This document shows, one piece after another, positions 1 through 10,412 of a DNA stretch of 37,252 nucleotides; position 1 is the first letter of the stretch; each line of letters starts with the position of its first letter. This stretch comes from Hylemonella gracilis (GTDB lineage: Bacteria; Pseudomonadota; Gammaproteobacteria; Burkholderiales; Burkholderiaceae_C), in contig CAMAWQ010000006.1 in assembly GCA_945862005.1 (NCBI GenBank), positions 1 to 37,252 on the forward strand, written 5' to 3'. Both the position numbers and the translations under genes were made by a program. Under the pieces are notes generated by a model that was given only the letters and a program-made list of their open reading frames with translations, made no database searches and had not been told where the DNA came from.

Positions 1-698
1 AAAGTATCAATTCGCAAGTCTGAGGGGTTGATTTTGATGGCTTCAGCTTCGTCAGGTTCAGCCAACACGGCTACCGTGCAGGCGCTGGTGTGTATGCGAC
101 CTTGCGTTTCCGTGGCGGGCACACGCTGTACCCGATGCCCACCCGATTCAAACTTTAAGCTGCCGTAGGGACCTGCAGCAGCCGCACTGCCGTGTCCCTC
201 AACGCGAAGCACCACCTCTTTGTAGCCGTTGAGTTCGCTTTCCGATGCGTTGATGATTTCGGTTTTCCATCCCCTCGCATCGCAATAGCGGGTGTACATC
301 CTTGCCAAATCGGCGGCAAACAGGGTGGATTCATCGCCACCCGTACCTGCCCTGATTTCAATAAACGCATTTCGTGCATCGTCTGGGTCTTTGGGAAGGA
401 GCATGCGCTGAAGTTCGGCTTCCAAGCTTGCCATTTCTTGCTCAGCAGAGCTTTGCTCTTCAAGCGCCATGTCTGACAGTTCTGGGTCGGTCAGCATCTC
501 AAGGGCAGTGGCCAAGTCTTGTTCGCGTTCTTGGTAGCGTGCCCACCTTGAAGCTACAGCAGTCACTTCGGTGTGCTCGCGCGATAGCGCCAAAAACTGG
601 GTCATGTCTTGCATGATGTCTGGACGCGAAAGCAGAAAGTTCAGCTCTTCAAGCCGTTGGGTATAGCGATCCAGCTGTTGTCTTAAAAAAGGCTTCAT
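1..698 (-). CDS. prfA: Peptide chain release factor 1, 5' part only
   Basis: RF1 releases finished proteins at UAA and UAG stop codons on the ribosome. The minus strand reads about 232 residues from ATG at 698 and runs off the left window edge. The translation starts [19 protein letters not shown] and contains the family motif AGTGGDES near residue 119 and the segment [14 protein letters not shown]. The peptidyl-hydrolase GGQ loop should follow directly after the last visible residues (SDLRIDT) and lies outside the window. The start codon overlaps the hemA stop in an ATGA (695-700 region), so the two genes are translationally coupled, the usual hemA-prfA order in beta-proteobacteria. Identification is secure; only the 3' part is missing. 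Confidence 0.95.
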   Translation of the reverse strand, partial: MKPFLRQQLDRYTQRLEELNFLLSRPDIMQDMTQFLALSREHTEVTAVASRWARYQEREQDLATALEMLTDPELSDMALEEQSSAEQEMASLEAELQRMLLPKDPDDARNAFIEIRAGTGGDESTLFAADLARMYTRYCDARGWKTEIINASESELNGYKEVVLRVEGHGSAAAAGPYGSLKFESGGHRVQRVPATETQGRIHTSACTVAVLAEPDEAEAIKINPSDLRIDT

Positions 699-1969
699 CA
701 ACGCGCTTTGCGCAAAAAGAACTGCCTGATGGCCTCGCCAGCTCGCTCGCGGACTTCCGTATCGCTGGCCCGAAGCTCGGCCAAGGCGCCATGTAACATT
801 TTTTGGGTCAGTCCTTTAGACAGGGCCTCGAGCACGTCCTCTAAAGGTTCGCCCTTGGCCAGCGCTTTGCGGGCTTTGCTCAGCTCGGTTTGACGCCACT
901 CTTCGGTTTGCGCCTGAAGTTGCTGAATCAAGGGCACCACTCCGGTGACTGGATCACGCTGATCCAGCCAACTCACAAAGCTTTGTACGCCAGCGTCAAT
1001 GATGGCCTCCGCCTTGGCCACGGCGGCTTGGCGGTTGGCCTGGCCCGTTTGCACCACGCTGGCCAAGTCGTCCACGGTGTACAGGTACACGTCGGACAAC
1101 TCTTTGACTTGAGGTTCTATGTCGCGCGGCACCGCCAAATCCACCATGAAAATGGGGCGGTGACGGCGAAGCTTCAGGGCTTTTTCTACGGCGCCCAAGC
1201 CAATAAGGGGCAGGGTGCTGGCGGTGCAGCTGATGACCGCATCAAACTCATGCAAGCGGTTGGGCAAATCGGCTAAGGGCATCACTTGGGCACCCAGCTG
1301 CGCGGCCAGTTGTTCGCCTCGGTCAAGCGTGCGGTTGGCAATGACCATGCTTTTCGGGTGTTTGGCGGCGAAATGGGTCGCGGCCAATTCAATCATGTCG
1401 CCGGCGCCCACAAACAGCACCCGTATGTCTTTCAGGTCTTCAAAAATTTGAGCGGCTAGCCGCACGGCAGCAGCGGCCATGCTGATGGAGTGGGCGCCAA
1501 TTTCGGTGGTAGTACGCACCACTTTGGCTACAGCAAAAGAACGTTGAAACAGCTGGTTGAGTGTTTGACCCAAAGCGCCCGCCTCTTCTGCGGCGCGCAC
1601 CGCGTCTTTGAACTGGCCCAGTATTTGGGGATCGCCCAGCACCATAGAGTCCAAGCCGCTTGCCACACGAAACGCATGGCGCGCAGCCATGCTGCCCTCT
1701 AAGGTGTAGGTGTGCGACTTTAGGGCGTCGCTCGACACTCCACCGCTTTGTGCCAGCCAGTGCAGCGTAGGGGTAATTTCCAGCGCGTCACTGGCGCAAT
1801 AAATTTCGGTACGGTTGCAAGTGCTCAAAATGGCCGCTTCAGGCGGTTTTGAGAGGGAGTTTCTAAGCCCATGTACGGTGGGGCCTATTTGGTCCAGTGC
1901 AAAGGCAAAGCGCCCCCGCAAGTCGAGCGGAGCCGTGTGGTGATTGATGCCTAACGCCCAGACTGCCAT
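698..1969 (-). CDS. hemA: Glutamyl-tRNA reductase
   Basis: This cytosolic enzyme reduces glutamyl-tRNA(Glu) to glutamate-1-semialdehyde with NADPH, the first committed step of the C5 route to haem. The 423-residue product has the usual length. The N-terminal catalytic domain shows GINHHTAP and the active-site cysteine in STCNRTE (Cys51). LGDPQILGQ follows near residues 111-119, and the NADPH-binding glycine motif VLFVGAGDM near residues 184-192. A helical dimerisation domain closes the protein. The ATG at 1969 is chosen because it gives the canonical start [14 protein letters not shown]. The gene overlaps prfA at its 3' end, so the two are probably co-transcribed. Confidence 0.97.
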   Translation of the reverse strand: MAVWALGINHHTAPLDLRGRFAFALDQIGPTVHGLRNSLSKPPEAAILSTCNRTEIYCASDALEITPTLHWLAQSGGVSSDALKSHTYTLEGSMAARHAFRVASGLDSMVLGDPQILGQFKDAVRAAEEAGALGQTLNQLFQRSFAVAKVVRTTTEIGAHSISMAAAAVRLAAQIFEDLKDIRVLFVGAGDMIELAATHFAAKHPKSMVIANRTLDRGEQLAAQLGAQVMPLADLPNRLHEFDAVISCTASTLPLIGLGAVEKALKLRRHRPIFMVDLAVPRDIEPQVKELSDVYLYTVDDLASVVQTGQANRQAAVAKAEAIIDAGVQSFVSWLDQRDPVTGVVPLIQQLQAQTEEWRQTELSKARKALAKGEPLEDVLEALSKGLTQKMLHGALAELRASDTEVRERAGEAIRQFFLRKAR

Positions 1970-1986
1970 GTGTGATTCTTTACCGA

Positions 1987-1992
1987 ATTATA
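1987..1992 (-). promoter_or_regulatory. Possible -10 box for hemA
   Basis: The minus strand reads TATAAT 18 bases before the hemA start. A TTGAAA lies upstream but only about 13 bases away, shorter than the ideal spacing, so this is a weak prediction. The same AT-rich stretch between hemA and the divergent small gene could also serve the plus strand. Confidence 0.3.
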
Positions 1993-2043
1993 AAATTGCA
2001 CAATGTTTCAAGCCCCAAGCATCTATATCAGGGTCTCTTTGCC

Positions 2044-2307
2044 ATGAACCTGCTGGATCAGGTGGTACATGTGTTTTATTTTGGGGCTCCCGCAGCTTTT
2101 TTGGCCTTGGCCCTACCAGCTTGCGTCAGGCTGTTCAGGTGGCGCCAGCGAACCACTTGGTCCTGGGCCACCCAATCCTTAATAATTTTTTTTACTGCAT
2201 TGGGAGTTTTGTGTGTGGGATTGTGGCAGCTCGGGGCCGACGGAAAAATGACCACCTATGCCGCTATGGTGCTAACTGCTGCCAGCGTTCAATGGTGGAT
2301 GAGCTGA
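2044..2307 (+). CDS. Small hypothetical inner-membrane protein
   Basis: This is an 87-residue protein starting MNLLDQVVHVFYFGAPAAF. It has two or three hydrophobic segments (about residues 10-27, 41-58 and 65-82), so it is probably an integral membrane protein; its function is unknown. The frame stays open upstream to a GTG at 1972, but the ATG at 2044 starts directly before the first hydrophobic stretch and is preferred. It is divergent from hemA, and its last codons overlap the end of the convergent phosphodiesterase gene by 36 bases. No catalytic or binding motif is visible. Confidence 0.65.
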   Translation: MNLLDQVVHVFYFGAPAAFLALALPACVRLFRWRQRTTWSWATQSLIIFFTALGVLCVGLWQLGADGKMTTYAAMVLTAASVQWWMS

Positions 2308-3099
2308 GTTTCTCGAGAACACATCCATCCGGTCGGTGATGAGGCTGTTGATTCCCCAATCTAACAATTGCCGTGCCACCTCGGGTTCATTAACGGTGTA
2401 GCTCACACAAGCCAGATCAGCTTCCAATACTTCTTGGACTCGCGATTTATTCCACATACTAAAGTGCCCCACGATCGCGCAACACCCCAAGTTCTGGGCG
2501 TTGACTAGCCAATTGGGGTCTGCATGCGCCAACAACAATGCCCTAGGTAATTCCGGGGCGGAGGCTTGAGCGGCTGATAGGGCCTCCAAGTCAAAAGAGC
2601 TTAAAAGAGGGAGTGTTTTAAGGGAAAGGGCTTGAGGGGGCTGCTCCTGACTATGCCGTTTGGTCTGAGTCTTCCAGTGAGCACGTACGGCTCGGGCCAC
2701 GGCCTTTCCAGTGCTGGCCGATTCACCAGGGTTGGGTTTGATTTCAAAATTCACCATCACCTCTGGCTGCGATCGGGTACAACAATCCATCACTTGTGCC
2801 AAGCTGGGTATTCGACTATCTGCAAATGCGGTTGAATGCCAATTTCCCGCATCGAGCATCTGAAGTTCTGGCCAAGTTAGGGCATTTGCCGCATGTGGCT
2901 GCCCCGTGGTGCGAAGCAGTAAATCGTCGTGCATCAAATAAGGCACGCCGTCTTGAGACAGCTTCACATCACACTCAAACATACGGTAGCCCATGGCCAA
3001 GCCCATTTGGATGGACTCCAGCGTATTTTCTGGAGCGCTAAGGCCTGCGCCGCGATGTGCGATCCATTGTGGGTAAGGCCAAGGCTGATCTAGGGTCAT
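2272..3099 (-). CDS. ugpQ: Glycerophosphodiester phosphodiesterase
   Basis: This enzyme hydrolyses glycerophosphodiesters, the deacylation products of phospholipids, to glycerol-3-phosphate and an alcohol. The 275-residue protein is a single GDPD TIM-barrel domain. It shows the signature [17 protein letters not shown] near the N-terminus, with the catalytic His and Arg, then [19 protein letters not shown], which carries the metal ligands and the second catalytic histidine. There is no signal peptide, so it is the cytosolic UgpQ type rather than periplasmic GlpQ. It is convergent with the small membrane protein on its left and divergent from the large oxidoreductase on its right. The family call is firm; the substrate is inferred. 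Confidence 0.93.
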   Translation of the reverse strand: MTLDQPWPYPQWIAHRGAGLSAPENTLESIQMGLAMGYRMFECDVKLSQDGVPYLMHDDLLLRTTGQPHAANALTWPELQMLDAGNWHSTAFADSRIPSLAQVMDCCTRSQPEVMVNFEIKPNPGESASTGKAVARAVRAHWKTQTKRHSQEQPPQALSLKTLPLLSSFDLEALSAAQASAPELPRALLLAHADPNWLVNAQNLGCCAIVGHFSMWNKSRVQEVLEADLACVSYTVNEPEVARQLLDWGINSLITDRMDVFSRNSAHPPLNAGSS

Positions 3100-3150
3100 C
3101 CCACATTATGTGAAGTTCAGCTGGGGGGCTGGGGTAACATCCATTGCTCA

Positions 3151-6100
3151 ATGAACGCACCCCTCCATCCCCATTTGTTGGCCCGTCCGCCTCAAGCCTC
3201 GGATTTAGATCACGAACGCATTCGTGAGATCCCCTACAACTACACTTCTTTTTCAGACCGAGAAATTGTGATTCGCCTGCTCGGAAGACGTGCCTGGGAG
3301 GTACTGAACCAGCTGCGGCAAGAGCGCCGAACCGGGCGTTCTGCGCGCATGCTTTACGAGGTGCTGGGCGACATTTGGGTGGTGCAGCGCAACCCTTATT
3401 TGCAAGATGACTTGCTTGACAACCCCAAGCGTCGTCAAATGCTGGTGGACGCCTTGCACCACCGCCTGGGTGAAGTTGAAAAGCGTAGAACCCGCAGCGA
3501 ACCTTCTGCAGGTCAGCCGAGCGACCCCCTTGACGCCCCAGACCGTCAAGCCAAGCGCGACACCTTGGTGGGGGAGTTGCTGCATGCCGCCAGCTTGGCG
3601 GTTAAGCAATTCGATGCGTCTTTGCGCCAAACTGCAGACCTGCGTCGCAAAGCCATACGTGTGTTGGGTCGCTTGACCGCTAAACATAACGTCAAGTTTG
3701 ATGCGCTCAGCCGCGTGTCACACGTCACCGACGCTACCGACTGGCGTGTGGAGTACCCCTTTGTGGTGCTCACCCCCGATACCGAAACCGAAATGGCGCG
3801 CTTGGTTCAGGGCTGTACCGAGCTGGACCTGACCATCATTCCGCGAGGCGGCGGCACCGGTTATACCGGCGGGGCAGTGCCTTTGTCATGGAAAAGCGTG
3901 GTCATTAACACCGAAAAACTGGAAGCCATGTCCTTGGTAGAGATGACCCAACTGCCCGGCTTAGCTGACCCTGTGCCCACGCTTTGGACTGAAGCTGGTG
4001 TGGTGACCCAGCGCGTTGCAGATGCCGCCGAGCATGCCGGTTTTGTGTTTGCGGTGGACCCTACATCTGCCGAAGCCTCATGCATTGGCGGCAACATTGC
4101 TATGAATGCGGGTGGCAAAAAAGCCGTGCTTTGGGGCACTGCGTTGGACAATTTGGTGAGCTGGCGCATGGTCACCCCCGACGCCCAGTGGTTGGAAGTG
4201 ACCCGCATTGGCCACAACCTAGGCAAGATTCACGATGCTGACGTGGCCAGCTTTGAACTCAAGTACTTCAAAGCCGATGGCATCACTCATATGCGTACTG
4301 AGCGCTTGGATCTAGCGGGTGCAAGTTTTCGAAAAACTGGCTTGGGCAAAGACGTCACCGACAAATTTTTAAGCGGTTTGCCTGGCATTCAAAAAGAAGG
4401 CTGTGACGGCCTGATCACGAGCGCACGCTGGGTGTTGCACCGCATGCCCACCCATACCCGCACCGTGTGCCTAGAGTTTTTTGGGCATCCACGAGACGCT
4501 GTGCCCAGCATTGTGGAAATCAAAGACTACATGTTTGCGCTGGCCAAATCGGCGGGTGATCAACCCAAGGTGTTGCTGGCTGGTTTGGAGCACCTGGACG
4601 ACCGTTACTTGCGGGCTGTGGGTTACGCCACCAAGAGCAAACGCGGTGGTTTGCCCAAAATGGTGCTCATTGGCGACATTGCGGGAGACGACCCCGACGC
4701 CGTGGCCAAAGCCACCTCTGAAGTGGTGCGCATTGCCAACTCGCGCAGCGGTGAAGGCTTTATTGCCGTCAACCCCGATGCACGCAAAAAATTCTGGCTC
4801 GACCGCAAGCGCACAGCGGCCATTTCTAGGCATACCAACGCCTTCAAAATCAATGAAGACGTGGTGATTCCCTTGCACCGCATGGCCGAATACACCGATG
4901 GCATTGACCGCATCAACATCGAGCTGAGCCTGCACAACAAACTGCGTTTGTGTGCCGAGTTGGATGCGTTCTTCAAGAGAGCTGATTTGGTCAAGCTGCT
5001 GGATTTGTCGCGTCAAGACGATGGCAGCCATGTGTCGTCGGGCGACCTCTTAGACGAGCGCTTGGTGTTGGCCCAGGGCCTCGTGCAACGGGTGCAGGCC
5101 CAGTGGCAAGACTGGTCTAACCGTCAAGATGAGCTTTTTAGCGCCTTGCAAGACCACACTTTGCGAGCCAGTTGGAAGCTGCAGCTGCTGAAGCCGCTGG
5201 ACGATGTGTTTACGGGCAGCGCCTTTGAGCCTTTGATGTTGGAGGTCAAGGCTATACACCAGCGTGTGCTCAAGGGCAAGGTTTGGATCGCCTTGCACAT
5301 GCACGCCGGTGACGGCAATGTGCACACCAACATCCCGGTCAACAGCGACGACTACGACATGCTGCAAATGGCGCATGGCGCAGTCAAGCGCATCATGGCC
5401 TTGGCTCGGTCCTTAGATGGCGTCATTTCGGGTGAACACGGCATTGGCATTACCAAGCTGGAGTTTTTGAGTGACGAAGAGTTGCAGCCCTTCGCTGACT
5501 ACAAAATGCGTGTGGACCCCAAGGGGCACTTCAACCGCGGCAAGTTGATGCGTACCAGCCAAAAGGTTGGCCATGTGGCAGGGAATGAAGCCATCCGCTC
5601 GGCCGACCTCACCCAAGCCTACACCCCCAGTTTTGGCCTCATGGGGCATGAATCCCTCATCATGCAGCAGTCGGACATTGGCAACATTGCCGACAGCATC
5701 AAAGATTGCTTGCGTTGTGGCAAGTGCAAACCGGTTTGCTCCACCCATGTGCCGCGTGCAAATTTGTTCTACAGCCCGCGAGACAAAATTTTGGCCACTT
5801 CTTTGCTGATTGAAGCTTTTTTGTACGAAGAACAAACCCGACGTGGAGTCAGCATCAAACATTGGCAAGAGTTTGAAGACGTGGCCGATCACTGCACCTT
5901 GTGTCATAAGTGCGAAGCGCCTTGCCCCGTCAAAATTGACTTTGGCGATGTCACTATGGCCATGCGCAGTTTGCTACATAAGATGGGACAAAAGTCTTTC
6001 AGGCCCGGCCAATCAGTGGCCATGGCTTTTTTAAATGCCACCAACCCACAAGCCATCAACCTCATGCGCACCGCTATGGTGGATGTGGGCTTTAAAGTCC

Positions 6101-7125
6101 AGCGCTTGGCGAACGACCTATTGGCACGTTTGGCACGCCGCCAAACCCAGCAACCACCTGCAACTTTAGGGCCGGCACCCATCAAAGAGCAGGTGATTCA
6201 CTTCATCAACAAAAAAATGCCCGCGGGCTTGCCGAATAAAACGGCGCGCGCCTTGCTTGATATTGATGACGCCAACTACGTGCCCATCATACGCAACCCC
6301 GCCACCACGGCCTCAGATTCCGAGGCTGTGTTTTACTTTCCAGGTTGTGGGTCCGAGCGGCTCTTTAGCCAAGTGGGCTTGGCCACCCAAGCCATGCTGT
6401 GGCACAGCGGCGTGCAAACGGTGCTGCCGCCGGGTTATTTGTGTTGCGGCTATCCACAGCGCGGCTCGGGTCAGCAAGACAAGGCCGATCAAATCATCAC
6501 CGACAACCGTGTGTTGTTCCACCGCGTGGCCAACACCCTGAACTATCTGGACATCAAAACAGTGGTGGTGAGTTGTGGCACCTGTTACGACCAGTTGCAA
6601 GGCTACAAGTTTGAAGAGATTTTTCCAGGCAGCCGCATTGTGGACATCCACGAGTTTTTGCTGGAAAAAGGCGTTGTTTTAGATGCCACAACAGGTCAAG
6701 GCTCTTACTTGTTTCACGACCCCTGTCACAGCCCCATGAAGTTGCAGGAGCCCATGAAAACAGTCAAGTCATTACTTGGCAACAATGTTCTTAAAAGCGA
6801 GCGTTGCTGTGGTGAATCGGGCACCTTGGGCGTCACCCGCCCCGACATCTCCACCCAGGTGCGTTTTCGCAAGGAGTTCGAGTTGATTAAGGGTGCCGAG
6901 GCGCTTCGCGCCCAGTCTTCAGAACATCTAGAAAACATCAAAATTCTTACCAGCTGCCCAAGCTGTTTGCAGGGTCTTTCGCGCTATGGCAATGACCTGA
7001 ACAACGGCTTGTTGGAGGCCGACTACATCGTGGTGGAAATGGCGCGACGCATTTGGGGCGAGAACTGGATGCCCGAATACATTGCACAAGCCAATTCCGG
7101 CGGAATCGAGCGGGTCTTGGTTTGA
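3151..7125 (+). CDS. Giant FAD-linked / Fe-S oxidoreductase (DUF3683 type)
   Basis: This 1324-residue fusion resembles D-lactate dehydrogenase or glycolate oxidase joined to its iron-sulfur subunit. An N-terminal DUF3683-like region holds about residues 1-190. An FAD-binding type 4 domain follows with the loop [13 protein letters not shown] near residue 228, then the FAD-oxidase C domain with [15 protein letters not shown] near 715. Two 4Fe-4S motifs come next ([11 protein letters not shown] near 853 and [12 protein letters not shown] near 915). Last are two cysteine-rich CCG domains (YFPGCG near 1061, CCGYPQ near 1098, DPCHSP near 1190, CCGESG near 1219). It probably oxidises a 2-hydroxy acid and passes electrons to the respiratory chain; the substrate is unknown. 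The HIT gene overlaps its stop codon. Confidence 0.9.
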   Translation: MNAPLHPHLLARPPQASDLDHERIREIPYNYTSFSDREIVIRLLGRRAWEVLNQLRQERRTGRSARMLYEVLGDIWVVQRNPYLQDDLLDNPKRRQMLVDALHHRLGEVEKRRTRSEPSAGQPSDPLDAPDRQAKRDTLVGELLHAASLAVKQFDASLRQTADLRRKAIRVLGRLTAKHNVKFDALSRVSHVTDATDWRVEYPFVVLTPDTETEMARLVQGCTELDLTIIPRGGGTGYTGGAVPLSWKSVVINTEKLEAMSLVEMTQLPGLADPVPTLWTEAGVVTQRVADAAEHAGFVFAVDPTSAEASCIGGNIAMNAGGKKAVLWGTALDNLVSWRMVTPDAQWLEVTRIGHNLGKIHDADVASFELKYFKADGITHMRTERLDLAGASFRKTGLGKDVTDKFLSGLPGIQKEGCDGLITSARWVLHRMPTHTRTVCLEFFGHPRDAVPSIVEIKDYMFALAKSAGDQPKVLLAGLEHLDDRYLRAVGYATKSKRGGLPKMVLIGDIAGDDPDAVAKATSEVVRIANSRSGEGFIAVNPDARKKFWLDRKRTAAISRHTNAFKINEDVVIPLHRMAEYTDGIDRINIELSLHNKLRLCAELDAFFKRADLVKLLDLSRQDDGSHVSSGDLLDERLVLAQGLVQRVQAQWQDWSNRQDELFSALQDHTLRASWKLQLLKPLDDVFTGSAFEPLMLEVKAIHQRVLKGKVWIALHMHAGDGNVHTNIPVNSDDYDMLQMAHGAVKRIMALARSLDGVISGEHGIGITKLEFLSDEELQPFADYKMRVDPKGHFNRGKLMRTSQKVGHVAGNEAIRSADLTQAYTPSFGLMGHESLIMQQSDIGNIADSIKDCLRCGKCKPVCSTHVPRANLFYSPRDKILATSLLIEAFLYEEQTRRGVSIKHWQEFEDVADHCTLCHKCEAPCPVKIDFGDVTMAMRSLLHKMGQKSFRPGQSVAMAFLNATNPQAINLMRTAMVDVGFKVQRLANDLLARLARRQTQQPPATLGPAPIKEQVIHFINKKMPAGLPNKTARALLDIDDANYVPIIRNPATTASDSEAVFYFPGCGSERLFSQVGLATQAMLWHSGVQTVLPPGYLCCGYPQRGSGQQDKADQIITDNRVLFHRVANTLNYLDIKTVVVSCGTCYDQLQGYKFEEIFPGSRIVDIHEFLLEKGVVLDATTGQGSYLFHDPCHSPMKLQEPMKTVKSLLGNNVLKSERCCGESGTLGVTRPDISTQVRFRKEFELIKGAEALRAQSSEHLENIKILTSCPSCLQGLSRYGNDLNNGLLEADYIVVEMARRIWGENWMPEYIAQANSGGIERVLV

Positions 7126-7550
7126 CGCTGGTTGGCGCGTCTTGTCCTTTGTGCCAAACCTCGGGCGGCTTGCTGGTGGTGCGCACCGAACGTTTTCGGG
7201 TGGTGCGGGTGCTGGATGCCCAATTTCCAGCCTATTACCGTCTGATCTGGAACGAGCATGTAAACGAGTGGACCGACTTAATGCCCCTGCACCGTGGTGA
7301 ATGCATGCATGCGGTGGCCGCCATAGAAACCATGTTGCGCTCAGAACTTCAGCCCACCAAGGTCAATTTGGCTGCTTTTGGCAACGTGGTGCCGCACCTG
7401 CACTGGCACGTACTGGCAAGATTTGACTGGGACACGCACTTTCCAGAGCCCTACTGGGGGCAAGTACAACGAGCAGCTGATGAGGCCAAGCTTCTAGATT
7501 TGAGAGACAGAATGCCCGAAGTCGACGCAGCTTTAGCTTCGGCGATCTAA
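7122..7550 (+). CDS. HIT family protein (histidine triad hydrolase)
   Basis: This 142-residue protein carries the histidine triad HLHWHVLAR near its C-terminal third, the active site of nucleotide hydrolases and transferases that act on nucleoside phosphoramidates or dinucleoside polyphosphates. A Cys pair (CPLC) near the N-terminus is common in this subgroup. The frame is open further upstream into the oxidoreductase gene. The TTG at 7122 is preferred because it gives [11 protein letters not shown] and overlaps the upstream stop as TTGA, the arrangement expected of a coupled gene. The physiological substrate cannot be read from the sequence. Confidence 0.85.
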   Translation: MTLVGASCPLCQTSGGLLVVRTERFRVVRVLDAQFPAYYRLIWNEHVNEWTDLMPLHRGECMHAVAAIETMLRSELQPTKVNLAAFGNVVPHLHWHVLARFDWDTHFPEPYWGQVQRAADEAKLLDLRDRMPEVDAALASAI

Positions 7551-7584
7551 TTTATCCTGACGGCTTTACATAAGGAACACTTTC

Positions 7585-7998
7585 ATGGCTGGCTTAAAAC
7601 AAGGCTCTCCCACGCCCACCGCTATCACTCTACATGGGGCCTCTAAAGTGCTGCAAATCAGTTTTTCGGATGGCGCAGAGTTTCGAATTCCTTTTGAGCT
7701 GATGCGCGTGTATTCACCTTCGGCTGAGGTGCAGGGCCATGGACCTGGTCAAGAGGTGCTGCAAACCGGCAAGCGGGCGGTAAGCATTGTGCAACTGGAG
7801 TCAGTGGGTCACTATGCGGTGCAACCTACGTTTTCAGATGGGCATGAAAGCGGCATATTCTCTTGGACTTATCTTTACCATTTGGGCTCTGAACAGGACA
7901 AGTTGTGGGCGGATTACGAGGCCCGTTTGCAAGCAGCGGGCATGGGGAGGGACGACCCCATGCCCCAAAATGCAAGTCACAGCTGCTCCACCCATTGA
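7585..7998 (+). CDS. DUF971 protein (gamma-butyrobetaine hydroxylase-like N-terminal domain)
   Basis: The 137-residue protein is a single DUF971 domain, with a typical family pattern: [22 protein letters not shown], then [29 protein letters not shown]. This fold is also the N-terminal domain of gamma-butyrobetaine hydroxylase and is found in some Fe-S assembly proteins; as a stand-alone protein its role is not established. It lies 5 bases upstream of ubiE and is probably co-transcribed with it. The C-terminal tail after residue 115 is polar and ends in CSTH. Confidence 0.85.
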   Translation: MAGLKQGSPTPTAITLHGASKVLQISFSDGAEFRIPFELMRVYSPSAEVQGHGPGQEVLQTGKRAVSIVQLESVGHYAVQPTFSDGHESGIFSWTYLYHLGSEQDKLWADYEARLQAAGMGRDDPMPQNASHSCSTH

Positions 7999-8002
7999 TG
8001 CC

Positions 8003-8734
8003 ATGACCCAAACCCATTTTGGTTTTCAGACCGTAGAAGCTACCGAAAAAGCGCAGCGTGTGCGCGGTGTTTTTGACTCTGTAGCTTCCAACTACGACCT
8101 CATGAACGACCTCATGTCTTTGGGTTTGCACAGAGTATGGAAGGCCTACACCGTGGCGCTGGCTGGTCTTAAGCTTGGCGATAGGGTGTTGGACATTGCG
8201 GGGGGGACCGGCGATTTGGCCCAGGCTTTTGCCAAACGCGTAGGGTCAGCCGGGCAGGTGGTTCACACCGACATCAATGCCGCCATGCTCAGCACTGGCC
8301 GCAACCGCTTGCTGGATGCGGGGGTTGCCTTGCCCACCGCGGTGTGTGATGCAGAGCATTTGCCGTTCCCTGATCAATATTTTGATGTGGTGAGCGTGGC
8401 GTTTGGCTTGCGCAACATGACGCATAAAGACCAAGCCTTAAAAGAAATGTGCCGTGTGCTCAAGCCCAGGGGCAAGCTGTTGGTGCTTGAGTTTTCTAAA
8501 GTGGCGCCACCCTTAGAAAAAATGTACGACTGGTACTCCTTTAAGGTGTTGCCCCGCTTGGGGCAATGGATTGCCAAAGATGCGGCTAGCTACCAATACT
8601 TGGCCGAGTCCATTCGCATGCATCCTGGTCAAGAAGAGCTAAAGAAGATGATGCAAGCCGCGGGTTTTGGCCATGTGGATGTGCACAACTTGAGTGCGGG
8701 AGTGGTGGCCTTGCATTTGGGTATCAAGTGCTAA
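8003..8734 (+). CDS. ubiE: Demethylmenaquinone / 2-methoxy-6-polyprenyl-1,4-benzoquinol methylase
   Basis: UbiE adds the C-methyl group to the benzoquinol ring in ubiquinone synthesis using S-adenosylmethionine. The 243-residue product from ATG 8003 starts [20 protein letters not shown], the standard beta-proteobacterial N-terminus. It shows the SAM-binding motif [12 protein letters not shown] and the signatures [17 protein letters not shown] and [10 protein letters not shown]. The frame is open upstream to 7787, but that part overlaps the DUF971 gene and has no family match, so the internal ATG is chosen. It heads a quinone cluster with ubiJ and ubiB. Confidence 0.96.
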   Translation: MTQTHFGFQTVEATEKAQRVRGVFDSVASNYDLMNDLMSLGLHRVWKAYTVALAGLKLGDRVLDIAGGTGDLAQAFAKRVGSAGQVVHTDINAAMLSTGRNRLLDAGVALPTAVCDAEHLPFPDQYFDVVSVAFGLRNMTHKDQALKEMCRVLKPRGKLLVLEFSKVAPPLEKMYDWYSFKVLPRLGQWIAKDAASYQYLAESIRMHPGQEELKKMMQAAGFGHVDVHNLSAGVVALHLGIKC

Positions 8735-8820
8735 GCCCCTACTAAAAATAGCCCATTACCGAGCGCGGCAATCTAAAAAGGCGTACTATTTTGTCGTTAG
8801 TTAGACCAATAGGAGATGTT

Positions 8821-9801
8821 ATGAAATCGTTTCTCAGGATTTTTACTTTGGCCCTGTCTTTAGCCCTGATGTTGGGTGCGGGTCACGTTCAAGCCAAACG
8901 TATGAGCGGCGGTCAGTCGGCCGGCAAACAATCTAACAACGTGTCGCAACAGGCGGCTCCTGCGCAAAGCGCCCCTGCTGCTGCCAAGCCCGCGCCAGCA
9001 GCTGCACCAGCGGCTGCTCCCGCGCCACGCCGTCCATGGGGTGCCATGTTGGGCGGTTTGGCCGCTGGCTTAGGTTTGGCATGGCTGGCCTCCTCTTTAG
9101 GATTGGGCGCTGAATTTGGCGAATTTTTAATGTTTGCACTCTTGGCCTTGGTGATCATGGTGGGCATTGGTTGGTTCATGCGCCGCCGTGCCGCTGCACA
9201 ACAGCCGGCCTATGCCCTTCAAGGGGCTCATGCAGGCTCGGCTGACACCCTGCAACCTGGTTATCGACCTGAAAACGTGGGCAACGACGCCTCAGCCCGC
9301 CCTTGGGAACGCAACCAAGCTGCATTTGAAACTTCTGGTTATAACGCCCGTCCTCAAAGCAGCCAAGGCATCGTGATCGGTTCTGGCTTGGCCACACCCC
9401 CTTCCACATGGTCTATTCCAGAGGGCTTTGATACCGAAAGATTCGTGGCCGCTGCAAAAGTGAATTTTGTGGACATTCAGGCTGCTTGGGACAAGGCTGA
9501 TTTGGCCACTCTGCGCGCCATGATGACCGACGACATGCTGGAAGAAATGCGCCAGCAGTTGGCCGACCGCGAATCTCACACTGGTGGGGCTTTGAACCAC
9601 ACCGATGTCGTCATGATCGATGCCAAATTGCTGGGTATTGAAGACTTGGGTAACGACTATATGGCCAGCGTGGAGTTCTCCGGCATGATCCGCGAAGAGC
9701 CCTCTGCAGGCCCCAGCCCCTTCCGTGAGGTTTGGAACTTGGTCAAACCCAAGTACGGTAACGCTGGCTGGCTGGTGGCTGGCGTTCAGGCGCTGCAATA
9801 A
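8821..9801 (+). CDS. Tim44-like domain membrane protein
   Basis: This 326-residue protein has a signal-like hydrophobic N-terminus ending in GHVQA near residue 25. An Ala/Pro-rich spacer follows to about residue 70. Two hydrophobic segments come next (near 74-93 and 100-118, then the basic stop MRRRAAA). The C-terminal Tim44-like domain runs from about 200 to the end. ATG 8821 is preceded by the good ribosome site AGGAG; the in-frame TTG at 8791 has none, so it is discarded. Bacterial Tim44-like proteins are membrane-bound and of uncertain function. Its place between ubiE and ubiJ recurs in this bacterial group. Confidence 0.85.
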   Translation: MKSFLRIFTLALSLALMLGAGHVQAKRMSGGQSAGKQSNNVSQQAAPAQSAPAAAKPAPAAAPAAAPAPRRPWGAMLGGLAAGLGLAWLASSLGLGAEFGEFLMFALLALVIMVGIGWFMRRRAAAQQPAYALQGAHAGSADTLQPGYRPENVGNDASARPWERNQAAFETSGYNARPQSSQGIVIGSGLATPPSTWSIPEGFDTERFVAAAKVNFVDIQAAWDKADLATLRAMMTDDMLEEMRQQLADRESHTGGALNHTDVVMIDAKLLGIEDLGNDYMASVEFSGMIREEPSAGPSPFREVWNLVKPKYGNAGWLVAGVQALQ

Positions 9802-9817
9802 GCAAATTGCATGAATA

Positions 9818-9847
9818 ATCGGGGGCTATGAATATCAAGCCCCCGAT
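9818..9847 (+). promoter_or_regulatory. Stem-loop enclosing the ubiJ start codon
   Basis: A perfect 10-bp inverted repeat (atcgggggct at 9818-9827, agcccccgat at 9838-9847) encloses a 10-base loop that begins with the ATG at 9828. In RNA this would place the start codon in the loop of a GC-rich hairpin. A short T run (gttttta) follows the hairpin, so it might also act as a weak terminator for the Tim44-like gene. Confidence 0.55.
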
Positions 9848-10412
9848 GTCGTTTTTAGACGACGTATTTTTCTCTATCACCCGACAGTTTCAGCCGCCCG
9901 CATGGGCCACTCTAGAGGTGCAACGGCGCCTGCTTTTGCTGATCAACCATGTGCTGATGCAAGAGCCTGAGGCCATGAACCGCTTGGCGCGCCAAAAAGG
10001 CCGTTGCTTGGTGATGCAGTGGAACCAATGGTCGTTTGCGGTGCGAATCACGCCTGCCGGGCTGTTCGATGTGCTGCCCCCAGCTGAACTGCACCATGCT
10101 CCAGAAGCCGGGGATTTGATGTTATGGATCACCGAAACCTCCCCGAGCGGTTTGGTTCAAACCCTGATGACTGGCCAAAAACCCCCGGTGCGCATTGAGG
10201 GCGATGTGCAGCTGGCCGCCGACATCAACTGGCTGTTTGACCATGTGCGCTGGGACATTGAAGAAGACGTGGCCAAGCTTTTGGGTGATGCACCTGCTTA
10301 CGCCTTGGGTCAGGCGGTTCGTCGTGCCCAGGGTGCTGTGTTGCAGTTGATCGGTCGCATCAAAGGCGCAGGTGCGACCCAAGGTACCACCCCAGGCACA
10401 CCCCATTCATGA
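9828..10412 (+). CDS. ubiJ: Ubiquinone biosynthesis accessory factor (SCP2-like)
   Basis: The 194-residue protein has an N-terminal SCP2-like sterol-carrier fold, seen as [17 protein letters not shown] followed by [18 protein letters not shown], and a helical C-terminal part ([23 protein letters not shown]). UbiJ binds lipids and helps organise the soluble ubiquinone-synthesis complex together with UbiK. Its position directly before ubiB, with an ATGA overlap at 10409-10412, is the classical arrangement and supports the call. An alternative ATG at 9846 ([10 protein letters not shown]) lies just after a hairpin that encloses the upstream start, so the true start is uncertain by six codons. Confidence 0.85.
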   Translation: MNIKPPMSFLDDVFFSITRQFQPPAWATLEVQRRLLLLINHVLMQEPEAMNRLARQKGRCLVMQWNQWSFAVRITPAGLFDVLPPAELHHAPEAGDLMLWITETSPSGLVQTLMTGQKPPVRIEGDVQLAADINWLFDHVRWDIEEDVAKLLGDAPAYALGQAVRRAQGAVLQLIGRIKGAGATQGTTPGTPHS

